A stretch of DNA of 64,000 nucleotides from Dermanyssus gallinae (lineage: Eukaryota; Arthropoda; Arachnida; Mesostigmata; Dermanyssidae), in assembly GCA_003439945.1 (NCBI GenBank), contig QVRM01001384.1, positions 62,001 through 126,000 of the forward strand, written 5' to 3'. A program made the position numbers and the translations under genes. The notes below the pieces were generated by a model. That model made no database searches, was not told where the DNA came from, and saw only the letters and a program-made list of their open reading frames with translations. Within the stretch, counting starts at the first letter, position 1. The number at the start of each line of letters is the position of its first letter. This document shows, in pieces, positions 1 to 9,932 of this stretch.

Positions 1-1080
1 ATAATCGTCGTGTATATGAATGAGTACGTAGAGCGAGTCCACCACGACCGATACCGACGAACGACCACTAGACGGACCACCCGTTGCAGTACAGAGGCTG
101 TATGCTTTATCGAGTGTGTTCGCCGCACAAGTACTCATTAATAAAGCTGCTACATGTTTCATTCATTCATTCGCCGGTGCAGACCACCACCACCCGTTGT
201 GCATGATGATGAGGAGCAATGCAGCAACAGCAACAACAACAACAACAAAACAACAACAACAACAACAGCAGCCGCAGAACGGGACCTGGGCTGGGCTGAG
301 CTGGTGCTGGTGTTGGAGGACGTGGTCGTGGTCTTTTGGGTCTTGATAGAGATAGATATATTTTCTTGATGAACACAACAGCATTGTTGCTGTTGCTTCT
401 GCTGCTGATCCTTGCTGGTCGTCGTCGTCGTCATCATCGTAGTATTAGGAAGGACAACGACGACGACAACGACGAGAACAACGGTGGTCGTTTTAATGAT
501 AATGATAATAATAATGAATGATGGTGGTCGTGGTGGTGGTGGTGGTGGTGGTGGCGATGGCGCCGCCGCCACCACAGCCGCCGCCGCCGCCGATCATGGC
601 GTTTATGCTAAGCCTACGCACACCGCCGCTCGAGCCGGCGCATCGTCGACGCAGTAGCAGTAGCAGCAATAGTAATAGTTGTAGTAGCAGTAGTAATAGT
701 AGTAGTTGTAGTAGTAAAAAATCAGTTGTAGTACCTACGACCACCACCACCAGCCCGTGTAATAGTCATCGGCGTCATCGTTGCGTTCCTTCAACCACGA
801 TACAACTTGACAATAGGGACGACGACCACGACAACGACAACGACGGCAACTTATCGAGGCACATCACTTCCTCCCGCATGAGCGGCATTATTATGATTAC
901 TATGATGATGATGACGATGATGATGAAGATTCTTTTGCTCTGAGTATTATTCTTGTGGTGGTGATGATTACTATCAGTGCTGATGAGTAGTAGTAGTAGT
1001 ATTATTATTATTTTCACGATCGCCGTCGCCGGCAGCCGCATTATACTTATGATCAGTAGCGGCACCACCACCACCACCTC
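1..1080. repeat. Trinucleotide-array block (CAA/CAG, GTG, GCC, GTA, GAT)
   Basis: Bases 215-275 are (CAA)n with CAG interruptions, about 370-440 is GTT/GCT/GTC, 520-590 is (GTG)n running into (GCC)n, 650-720 is interrupted (GTA/GCA)n, and 890-930 is (GAT)n. Open frames run through all of these in several phases and give homopolymer-like peptides (poly-Gln, poly-Thr, poly-Val), as expected from repeats and not from a gene. No splice-framed exon with ordinary composition was seen. The block could be untranslated exon or promoter-proximal DNA of an unseen gene; that is inference. Confidence 0.8.
87..176 (+). repeat. Interspersed repeat 3' end with AATAAAGC, copy 1
   Basis: A roughly 75-bp segment begins CAGTACAGAGGCTGTATG and contains TACTCAT, then AATAAAGC, then a CATTCATTCATTC tail. 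Closely similar segments lie at 27231-27300 (same strand) and 40960-41041 (opposite strand). The shared order (CAGT-CAGAGG, GAGTGT, TACTCAT, AATAAAG, then a simple-repeat tail) looks like the 3' end of a polyadenylated retroelement. The parent family is not recognised. Confidence 0.6.
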
Positions 1081-1108
1081 ATCGTCATCAACAATCATTC
1101 ATCTCCAC

Positions 1109-1182
1109 AATCACATCTCAGTGGGGAGGCCGGCCCACTGAGATGTGATTTCCCAATCACATCTCGAGTGGGGAGGCCGGCC
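1109..1182. repeat. 17-bp perfect palindrome plus direct copy of one arm
   Basis: AATCACATCTCAGTGGG at 1109-1125 is perfectly inverted at 1134-1150 around an 8-base GC-rich loop. The arm plus loop is then repeated directly at about 1154-1182 with one inserted base. The DNA or RNA could form a stable hairpin. No gene or named element is recognised around it. Confidence 0.85.
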
Positions 1183-1634
1183 GGCCAGCCGAGTGCCCCC
1201 GCTACCCCAGCGCCCCTAGCCAATGTAAACGCTGACGCGAGGGGCGTACTCAGTCTCATTTCATACGCGACCGAATAAACTACTCCCACCCCAACGACGA
1301 GGGCGACGATGACGAGAACCAGGACACTTTGATGTGACGACTAAAACGCAACGACGCCATGCCGTCGCGGCCGTTGTTACTATTAAGCCACCGCGAAGCC
1401 ACGCTAAACACTGCCGAAATTTGCCACAACGACCAAGCCAACACTCACTGACTCATCGCTCATTGATTGATGGACAGACAGTGGATAAATAGACGAATAA
1501 CAAAAATCGATACATACAAACATCTAGCCTATTCGACGTTGTTGTTGTTGTTTTGTGATGTTGTTGCTGCCACCGTTATGTGCTTAGCCTAATCAAGCTC
1601 CATCTAGGCATTTTTTTTTATATGTATGTAATAT

Positions 1635-1669
<35 letters not shown>

Positions 1670-2265
1670 GGGGGGGAGGGGCGAGATTGATAAACGCGAG
1701 AACACCTCGCTCTTCACAGGCTCTGACGCCTACACCCCCGACATCCAAGCTAACAACTTGGGAACGAGGCGCGGAAGGCGGAGGGGGTAACGTATACATT
1801 CAACTAGAACCACTAGATATTCAAGATTCCAACTCCCCCGTTCCTCCGGCCCCCCTTCCCCCGCCCATAAACGAATCACCACCGCACATCAGATACGAAC
1901 GAGGACCGCGACAAGCAATCGCCATGACGGCAATGTATGATGATCGTGAATCAATCATCAATCGATCAATCGTACGCCGGTTGCTCCTGATACAGGGCCG
2001 GCGCTGGCAGCGACGACGACGACACCACGTCGAAAAAGTGTCGAGACGATTTTTTCGATATCGATTCCGTCTCTAAACCACCAGCCAGTCGAGATTTGTG
2101 GAGCCGATCATCATCATCGAGAGAGAGCCAGCCGCCGACCGATTCGACGAACACCTCGACGTCATCTCCGACCTCACGGTTGGCCGGCCAGCCGACGCCA
2201 CAGCACGCCATGAAGGAAGGCGTCGTCGTCTCTTCACGACGAGCTTCGCCGGCCGTCACCCCCAC
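1183..2265. other. Non-coding, GC-mixed stretch with a compound microsatellite
   Basis: No supported gene. A compound tract TA (about 1635-1654), GA (1654-1669), poly-G (1669-1676) sits in it. Several open frames over 1690-2330 overlap on both strands, are rich in Arg, Ser and Pro, and match nothing I recognise. Composition is CpG-rich from about 1980. Confidence 0.5.
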
Positions 2266-4560
2266 TGTGGCTGTTGCTGCTGCTGCTGCTGATGCCACCG
2301 CCCCCCCGACCAATTGATTGCAGCACCGCACGAAGTAAACGATAGCCAGCCGGCTGCCGGGCGTTACGGACTACTAACAACAACTACATCGGCACATCAT
2401 CCATCCCGTCGTCTCGATCCACGATCCGGCCACAAAGCCGGGAACAACGTTTGTTGAATTGCATACTAGGATAACAACAGCAGCAGCAGCAGCAACGTTT
2501 CACCACAATCCGGCGTCAGCACACGGAATGTTGTTTTTGCTTTTTTTTTGGGGGGTTGCTGCAACGCCGATGATGATTGATGATTGTAAGATGACGGACT
2601 GATCCGCTTACTCGATCGGTTGATCGATCGCTCGCTCGCTCGCTTGATAAAATAATGATCAACCAATCATCAATCGATGAATCGATGAAACAATTGATTG
2701 CATCGCACATACACACACACTCAGGCACACACACATACACGTTCATCCATCCACCCGCTCGGTTCACACGCTCGGTTGGTCTTTGTCGGCCGTTTGCTGC
2801 TCGAAACGGCGAAATATCGCCCGACCACTCACCTCGGATGACGAAGAGATCCCTTCTGAATCGAACTGGGCTTATATTATCAACAGCACAGTCCAGCGTC
2901 GAGCCGATTTGCACGGATTGCACGAATAATGTCGTAGCTGTTATCGTCGTCGAAGTCGACGTCGTGTGATCGTGCTGACGTCGTTAGCTAGCTAGCAAGC
3001 TAACTAACTAACAAGCAAGCAAGCACGTCGATGATTACGAGGACGGCGTTGTTGTTGTTGTTGTTATTGCTGTTGTCGTTGTTGTTGTTGTTGACGTTGT
3101 TGCTGTTGTGGTATCCGTTTAGCGCGTCGTGTCGCCCGTAGTCACTGCTCAAAGCGCCGCGACTGCCGCCGATCGACCGATCCCACTAACCAGGACGACC
3201 TGGATCACCACACTAGGCAGTTGCAGGAACTGGCAGACGCAGAAGAAGGCAGTAAGTAAGTAAGTTGTAGGCTCACACACAGAGGGCACTAGAAGCAGAA
3301 ACAGTGGCAGCGGGCGGGCGGGCGGGCGAACGGGCAGGCGGTTGTCCGGCAAGCACAACTCAACAACCCTCAGAACAACAACGCGCACAGCGTTTGGCAC
3401 GCAAACCAAGTCTAGTAGTGATCGACCCACCGAACGTCCGTTCGTCCGACCACGATCGACCAACGACGACGACGACAAGTCTTCAACACAGACAGTCAGA
3501 CAAACAGTCAGCCTAACCAGACAGGCAGACAGACAGACAGATAAACTGCTGACTGACTGACGATGATGTCGATGGCGGCGACGACGACGACGATGGCTAT
3601 TGCCCACTACTACTTACACTGCTGATGATAGTCAAAACAGCGCCGCACACAATAATGTCTCTCCTCTCGTTGCTGCTGCTGCTGCTACTACTGCTTCTTC
3701 TGCTGCTGCCACCACCAACGCCGCTTCGCTTCCACCTCCACTAGCGCTGCTGCTAGCTATGCGGCGAAGACTAGCGACCAACGACGACGACCAACAACCA
3801 GCGACGACCAGCGACGACGACGACGACGACAACAACAACAATCAACCAACCAACCCGATCAGTCCGTCAGTCAGTCCGTCAGCCAGCCAGCCTCTACGAC
3901 AGCAGCAGCAGCAACACCGATCCAAGATGGCTGCCCGTTGTTCGCTCCCTCGCTCGCTCGCTTGCTCACCAACAACCACCAACCAACCAACCAGCACTAC
4001 TGGTCGCTCTAACGATGCTGCTGCTACTGCCTCATACAGCTACGGCTAAAAGTACTCTACCACACACACAGTACGCCTTCAACCCACCACACTATGGCGG
4101 CGGCGACCACGATGATGATGATGATGATGATCGTGGTGATCGTAGTGATCGTTATAATGATGATGATGGCGACGACGAGGAGACTACCACACCAGCGACT
4201 ACCACCACCCGATGAACAACGCCAGCACACAAAACAAAATCACTAGAGAGCAGCAACGGATGTGACGTCAGAGCGCCGCTAGCGCCGCCGCTGTTAGCGG
4301 AGCCGCGGCCGCTAACGCCGCTGAGGCGGCTACGGTGTTGGCGGCCGCCATCATTGTTCCAGCGGCCGCTGTCATCGCGGCCGCCATCGCTGCTGCTGCT
4401 GCTTCTGCTAATGCTGTTGATGCTGCTGCTGCTGCTACTGCTACTATAGCTGCTATTGCCACTGCCACCAACAAGAGTCATGAACCTTGTCACCGTCATG
4501 GCGGCGGTGGTGGCGGCGGCGGAGGCAACGGCGGCGGCGGCGGCGCCACCGCCGCTGTCC
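2266..4560. repeat. Trinucleotide and tetranucleotide repeat block, CpG-rich
   Basis: Arrays include CTG (2270-2293), CAG (2477-2494), CA-rich (2709-2740), GTT/GCT (3045-3112), GCT (3672-3712), GAC/AAC (3800-3842), CAG (3899-3912), GAT (4110-4130), GCT (4388-4440) and GGC (4498-4545). Tetranucleotide runs of the GGCA, GTCA and CAGA type are spread over 2990-3560. Three GCGGCCGC (NotI) sites lie in 4300-4390, a strongly CpG-rich patch. No coding exon is supported. Confidence 0.75.
3924..3934 (-). promoter_or_regulatory. YY1-like motif in a CpG-rich patch
   Basis: AAGATGGCTGC matches the YY1 consensus core (AAnATGGCGGC) at all but one position. Two related GGCCGCCATC words occur at about 4343-4352 and 4379-4388. 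YY1-type sites cluster just downstream of CpG-rich start sites in many animals. No attached transcript can be shown here. Confidence 0.3.
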
Positions 4561-4569
4561 TCGCGTCGT

Positions 4570-6300
4570 CTGTCTGCCGTCAATCCGCCAGATTGTGGCA
4601 ATCCGCTAAAGCGCGGCAGATTTCAAACACGTGTCATCAAACACGCGGACCGGCTATCGCCGTAGCAGCAGCAGCAGCACCAACAACAAATCACAACACC
4701 AAAACATCGCAAGCGATCATAATATTATTATTATTGTTGTTATTAAGTTCGACGTTTAGAGAGAGATATCGACTAAACTTCGATAGTATGATGATACACC
4801 AACCTAAAACGATAATACGTAGAATAATAACGAGAATACGAGTTGAACTAATGATGATACATCATGGGCATGGATGGGGCTTAACAACCACTCGTATATA
4901 ACCTCATCGCTATTTACATGATTTATGCTCATTTAACTTGTGTATATAAAGATAATATATGTATATTCGCTAAACGTATGTCAGTTGAAAGGTGTCCACT
5001 CACTCATCAGACAATGAACTGATGAAATTATTTCATCAGTTGCCATGGAAACAAGTAAAAGAGTTCGCAACGCAACAGAGCGATATTGGAAGCGATCTCG
5101 ATTTACCACTCAACGGGGTTAGGTTCCTATGGGGACCACTTGTTGGTTGGCTCGACGTGTGCATTCAGTTCTTTTACGACAGTTGCTCTTGATCGATGTT
5201 TGCCTGATATCGAGAAACGAGATCAGGCTCGACTGCGGCTGCAATTTTTGCCCTGTAGCCGCCCACGTGCGAGAGAAAGCCGTATTCTCGATGTCGCGAT
5301 AGAATAATTACGGGCGTGGTGGTAACAACATGAGGCAAGCAGCAGGTGGAGCAGAACCCAAAATCCGTGTTATTTTTAACGCGGAATAAAAGGATATGCG
5401 CGCATGTAATCGTTCGATATATATATATACTATATATCCTTGCTGGCGGCTGTTGGTCAGCAACTAGAACGATGCCGGCACATCGACCCAAGGAGGCTCG
5501 CAACCATATAAAAAAAGAAGCGGTGCTTTTTTCAGTCAGTTTCTAGTCGACAGAATTGATATGTCAGCAGCAGCAGCAGCATCAAATCGATGTCGCCAAC
5601 CCGGACTGTATGTATCTATCTAATACGTTGTGGCTGATCCCGCGGTGTGTTAGATATATGTCACACATCCAAATTAACGGATTAGCGCATATCCAGACAC
5701 AGTAGCGTCATGAAACACGAGCCTTGCGACACGTTTCTCCATAGACGTAGATAGAAATCTACACATATATCTCACCGTGAGCGAATTGGCAGAAAAGCAA
5801 GCGAATTGATTCTCGAGGTTTTTGTTTGATTGCTTTTTCTCTTTTTTCTGTTTTATTTGGGTGGGTCATTCTTATTCGCTGTGGGCTGCACCACGAGGCG
5901 TGGTAAACTGCGGGTATATTTCTTATTAAGAGGGTGCGCATCTACATTAGTACAATAGAAATACGGATTGTAGAACTTCTTGTAGAAGAACTAGTAGAAT
6001 TAATAGTTACAGTTAGAGATGTTCGTGTAGCATTGTTGTTGTTGTTGTTGTTGTAGCAGCAGTTAATACCAGCCACAGTATAGATAGCGATAACTAACAA
6101 AAGATATAGCGTCCAAAGCATCTATTTAATCATCTTGAAACTTGGTATGCTTTATTTATCTTACTTGATCTACTTCGTTCATTTGGAAAGTGTCGGGGCA
6201 GTAGTAGTAGTAGTAGTAGTACTCGAGTATTTAAAGAGTTGACATATGTAGATGAGTTATAAGTATCTTAGTATTTATAGGGTAATTAGCAAGAATTGCT
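4570..6300. other. Intergenic stretch with possible core-promoter signals
   Basis: No supported protein gene. A TATA-like TATATAAAG lies at 4943-4951, an arthropod initiator-like TCAGTT at 4981-4986, and a consensus X-box at 5039-5052. Spacing from the TATA-like word to the initiator-like A is about 40 bases, longer than usual. Short arrays are GCA (5565-5579), GTT (6031-6052) and GTA (6202-6220). Several 60-110 codon open frames overlap one another and look like chance. Confidence 0.4.
5039..5052 (+). promoter_or_regulatory. X-box (RFX-type) consensus motif
   Basis: GTTGCCATGGAAAC is a textbook RFX X-box: two half-sites, GTTGCC and GGAAAC, spaced by AT. RFX factors bind such sites in promoters of ciliary genes of sensory neurons in animals. 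The site lies about 55 bases after an initiator-like TCAGTT. No coding exon follows that I can recognise, so function is unproven. Confidence 0.4.
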
Positions 6301-6887
6301 CTAATTGTTGTTGTTGTTGTTGTTGTTGTTGCTGCTGTTGTTGGTGTTGTTGTCACCGTCGAGGTTGTCATGTTGGCAATGAAAGGTGTTTTCTCAACCA
6401 TAGATCATCACCATCATCATCATCGCCGCCGCCACCGCCTGCGTCGGTAGCGAAATTCCATCACGCGGAATGATGAGCGCTCCCGAACGCGGAATCAACG
6501 AACTCGGAACTGCCGAAAAAGCAACTGCCGACGACAAGGAAAGAGGTACGAAAGAGGCCAGCTCCAGCAGCGCCAGCACCAGCAGCAGTGGCGGGAATCA
6601 ATCGATCGATCGATCGATCGATCGTTCGCATTTGTCGTTGTCGAAATGGTGGCTGGTTCGAGTAGGAGAAGTAAGTACGTACAATAATAATAGTACAGCA
6701 GTCACGTCGAGAGTCGAACTCGCGGTACAAGTTCTTCTTAACGTGATCGCCGCCGCCGCCGGCGGTGGCAGCGGCGTCGGCAGCAGCGGCCGCGGCAACA
6801 ACGTGGTGTTCGTCTCCGTCGTAGCAGTTCATTGGCCCCCGACGGGAAAGGCGTGTGGGTCTGGCGTCGCTTTCTGTACGCGGCCAG

Positions 6888-6920
<33 letters not shown>

Positions 6921-7660
6921 CCATTGCTGGTGTTGTTTCTGTTGTTGTTGTGGTGGTTGTTGTTGTTGTTATTGTTGTTGTTGTTGTTGATGTTGCAGTT
7001 GCTGCTGCTGCTGATGTCTTCGACGACACGAGTATGGAAAGAGCGCTTCAACTGCCGAAGCCGAGGCGTTGTTGTTCTTGTTGTCATCGTCGTCGTCGAC
7101 GGTCTCTCTCTCTCTGCGGTCCAATGAGTCGGCCGGGGGCTACAGTTGTTGTTGTTGTTGTTGCTGTTGTTGTTGTTGTTGTTGTTGTTGTTATTGCAAC
7201 TGTTGTTCTTGCTGCTGCTGTTGTTGTTGCTGCCCCTGCCGGCCAGGCCAGAAAGACGACAAAGAGCAGCCGAATGCCGACGTCTGCCGCGATGGCGGTG
7301 GTGGCAACGGGGAGCCACGAGGAGCCACGAGTGAGCTCGTCTTGGCAGCATAAGTCGTCGTAGTAATAGTAGTAGTAGTAGTAGTAGTAGCAGCAGCAGC
7401 CGTATTAACAAATCGTTTTCATCGTTGCCTCTTCGTGAGCGACAATGGCCGCCGAGTGGCAATCATGACGACAATAGCGTCAAGAATGACAACGCCACGC
7501 TAATAAAAATAATAATAATAATAACACTACTATTAATTTCTATTATTAATATTTGTTACTCGTTCATTTCTAGCCGCCGCGATTCAGAGGTCCGACCGCG
7601 TGGCAGCCTCATTTCTAGCTCGGAATTGTCCTTCTCCATAATAATAATGATAATATATTT
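6300..7660. repeat. Trinucleotide-array block (GTT/GCT, CAT, GTA) with GATC run
   Basis: GTT/GCT arrays lie at 6306-6355, 6926-7020 and 7145-7240, CAC/CAT at 6890-6922, GATC at 6601-6625, and GTA at 7352-7390. Open frames of up to 333 codons cross the region on both strands, but almost all their length comes from repeats: poly-Asn, poly-Leu or poly-Val depending on frame. I treat them as shadows of repeats. The short stretches between arrays (6470-6660, 7240-7345) have more balanced composition and could be exonic, but nothing is recognisable. Confidence 0.7.
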
Positions 7661-8385
7661 TTTTGAAACAGGGATTTATTATTATTAGTATTATTATTAT
7701 TTTATTGTTTATTCAATATTTCGGTGTTTCCCTACAATTGTGGGATCTAAACGTGTACCCGCCTAGGCTCATCCCCGCTCCTCAATCCATGGAGCCGATG
7801 ACAGCGGCGGCGTTTCCCCTACACACTGCGAGCGAGAGTTGCTGTATATAATAATAAATAATAATAATAATTATTATTATGAACACGTATCACAACTACT
7901 AATATATTAATTATATAAGATCATTATTATTATTGGCCGACTGTCGCTGACAACTCAACATCATCTTGACGTTGCCTCTCTGAAGCTCCAATGACACCCT
8001 CTGTCGAAGGAACGCGGTCGATCTGTGGCCCCAAAGAGCTTCTTCCCAAGCTCTTTCGTCAGTTTGAGTGCATCCTTGTGCATAAGATGGAAGCTGAATG
8101 TATAATCAGGATAAAATTGGACCCGACCCTTTGGAAGAGCACCTATATCAGCGCAACCTAGACGGATACAGTAGAAAAAAGCTAGCAAAATATATCCAGG
8201 ACTCTTTCGGTACGCGCCGTGAAAAGGCGGTTTTTCGAGCCTCCTGAGATGTTTTTAGTGGAGGTTGGCTTAAAGTCCTGCCATCTCCACATTTATGCAC
8301 CATGCGGGACCCAACCATTTTCCGATAGGAGCTCCAATTTGCGAACAATTTTCTTGAGCAGCACGGAAATGAGATCGATACCTAC
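7660..8385 (-). mobile_element. Retro-X non-LTR retrotransposon, 3' end
   Basis: On the minus strand a conserved reverse-transcriptase C-terminus can be read with one frameshift: LHKDALKLTKELGKK... then, in the next frame, AFLRQRVSLELQRGN..., ending near 7945. The same ending block (ELxKxL..., FLRQRVSLxxQRGN) occurs in the other copies of this family in the window. Downstream on the minus strand, 7707-7733 carries AGGGAAACACCGAA and AATAAA running into a (TAA)n tail, also seen at 49505-49530. The copy is 5' truncated and frameshifted. 'Retro-X' is my working label, not a database name. Confidence 0.65.
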
Positions 8386-8435
8386 GGTCTACACCCACTA
8401 AGCTGTCCAAGAAGCTCTGAAGGAATTTCACGGCA

Positions 8436-8990
8436 CATAGAGTTAAATGAAATAATCAAAAGAGCCCTTAGGAAGGCAAGGCTACCAGCAAAACTGGAAC
8501 CACCGGGCCTCGAACGGGACAACGACAAGACCCCTGATCATACCATTATCGTCTGACGGCAAGTGCTTGGCCTGGAATGCTACAGTGTCTTGCACCCTAG
8601 CTCCCTTGTATCTCAGCCATAGCTCTGTCAGCACAGGATGGATAGCAGAGCACGCCAAACAGAAATCAGACGTAAACACGCCGATCTCGAAAACCGTCTT
8701 CACATCGTACAGGCAGCTATGGAAACATTAGGATCCATCAGCAGTGGGACATCAGCAAAATTCATTCAGGATCTGGCCAGAAGAATGGAAGCAACGACGG
8801 GGAACCAGCGCAAGGGAGAATATCTGAGACAACTTCTGTCTCTTGCGGTGTGTAGAGGCAATAATAATAACGCGGAATCTATTTTAGGCGCCATGGAGTG
8901 AACTAATTATTTAAAAGAACTTTGCAATAATACGTTCAGACATCACATCTGTTACATTGTTTAACATGTAATAAATAATAATAATAATAG
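8436..8990 (+). mobile_element. Retro-X non-LTR retrotransposon, 3' end, opposite orientation
   Basis: Plus-strand frames read EIIKRALRKARLPAKLEPPG, then, after a frameshift, a segment ending in SVSTGWIAEHAKQKS, then GEYLRQLLSLAVCRGNNNNA and ILGAME at 8880-8901. These are the conserved last blocks of the same reverse-transcriptase family as the copies near 43.7-49.3 kb. The 3' end has AATAAATAATAATAAT at about 8969-8985, a polyadenylation-signal-like word merged with a TAA-type tail. The copy is 5' truncated and frameshifted. It is arranged head to head with the minus-strand copy immediately to its left. Confidence 0.7.
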
Positions 8991-9333
8991 ACATTTTTAT
9001 TATTTAGATACATTCATGGATTCATAGATACATTCATATTTCGTACTCTATACAAGTGGATTACGATGGCTTCGACCACACGCGAATCATGCATATACGA
9101 AAGGTACTACAAGAAGTAGTAATAGACAGAGAAACACAGCCTCGCTCGTCACGAACTGAGCCTTTTTAACAGCTCGGGTGACTGACTAAGCCATCGACCC
9201 GTTCGCCTGTTTGTCTGGTTCATCTATCATCAAGCTAGCCAACTCTCTTGTCTGCTGCCCTGTTGCCGGCGCACGTCGCCGCGCCATTCTCTGCTGCGCC
9301 GCACGTAATTTTCGGCGTGTAGACCACCTTTTC

Positions 9334-9336
<3 letters not shown>

Positions 9337-9366
<30 letters not shown>
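9337..9366. repeat. (TA)n microsatellite
   Basis: About 30 bases of perfect TA, 50 bases before a SINE. Confidence 0.95.
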
Positions 9367-9368
<2 letters not shown>

Positions 9369-9414
9369 CTGACAAATATAGGCTTATTTATTATTTAATG
9401 TTATGGTTACAGGT

Positions 9415-9672
9415 TGTGGCGGCGTGGTCTAGGGGACTATTGCGCTAGTCATGGTTGTCATCTACCGGGGTGTCGCCGGTTCAATCTCTGTTGTTGATCG
9501 AATTTTCTTTGAGTGATGCTCACTAAAAATTGATGATAAACCATACCGCTGAGAGAACCATACTCTCAGCGGCCACTGCCACAACGACTGTTGGGGAAAC
9601 CCTAGATATCTTAACATGTCCGGCCCTCGGTGCAGTGAAGATAGACCTCAGGCTAAGTTCCAAGCCCGTAGG

Positions 9673-9679
<7 letters not shown>
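9415..9679 (+). mobile_element. tRNA-derived SINE (SINE-B), uninterrupted copy
   Basis: The head has a polymerase III A-box-like TGGTCTAGGGG (9425-9435) and a B box GGTTCAATCTC (9478-9488), spaced as in a tRNA. The body contains GATGATAAACCAT and a CTGAGAG/CTCTCAG stem (about 9549-9577), then GGGGAAACCCTAGATATC, then CGGCCCTCGGTGCA, ending near GGGGACGG, directly followed by a TA tract. Related copies are at 18104-18279, 20812-21306, 55253-55740 and 62200-62330. This one lacks the SINE-A insertion found in two of the others, so it shows the undisturbed body. The tRNA species of origin was not determined. Confidence 0.75.

Positions 9680-9707
<28 letters not shown>
9679..9707. repeat. (TA)n microsatellite at SINE 3' end
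   Basis: About 29 bases of TA immediately after the SINE-B body. It may have grown from the SINE tail or may be the insertion site. Confidence 0.9.
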
Positions 9708-9708
<1 letters not shown>

Positions 9709-9932
9709 CATGACTTTTAAGAATAATTAATTATATTTTTATAACCTCTCTCTAAAGCACAAAATTGTATAGTTATCGTTTGCACTAGGGCAAGTCGAAA
9801 TATGACTCAGCGCCGACACACCGCAATTTCGTGGTTATCTACTCAAGCGCAATCTACGACACGCTATTACTACTTCATTTAATAACTAATAATAATAAGT
9901 GAGATGGCTGACGACAGGTCGATTAAGAAGTT

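Noticed and set aside
159..575. 138-codon minus-strand frame rich in Ile, Thr, Val and Ser
   Set aside because: It is trinucleotide arrays read in one phase; composition is not protein-like.
4152..4901. Overlapping 149- and 188-codon Ala/Ser-rich frames
   Set aside because: They come from GCT/GGC arrays in a CpG-rich patch, on both strands at once.
4992..5192. 66-codon frame covering the X-box
   Set aside because: Short and with no recognised motif; the stretch reads better as regulatory or intergenic DNA.
6461..7462. 333-codon minus-strand open frame and 297-codon plus-strand frame
   Set aside because: Both are driven by GTT/CAA-type arrays and give homopolymer peptides in overlapping frames; no splice or domain evidence.
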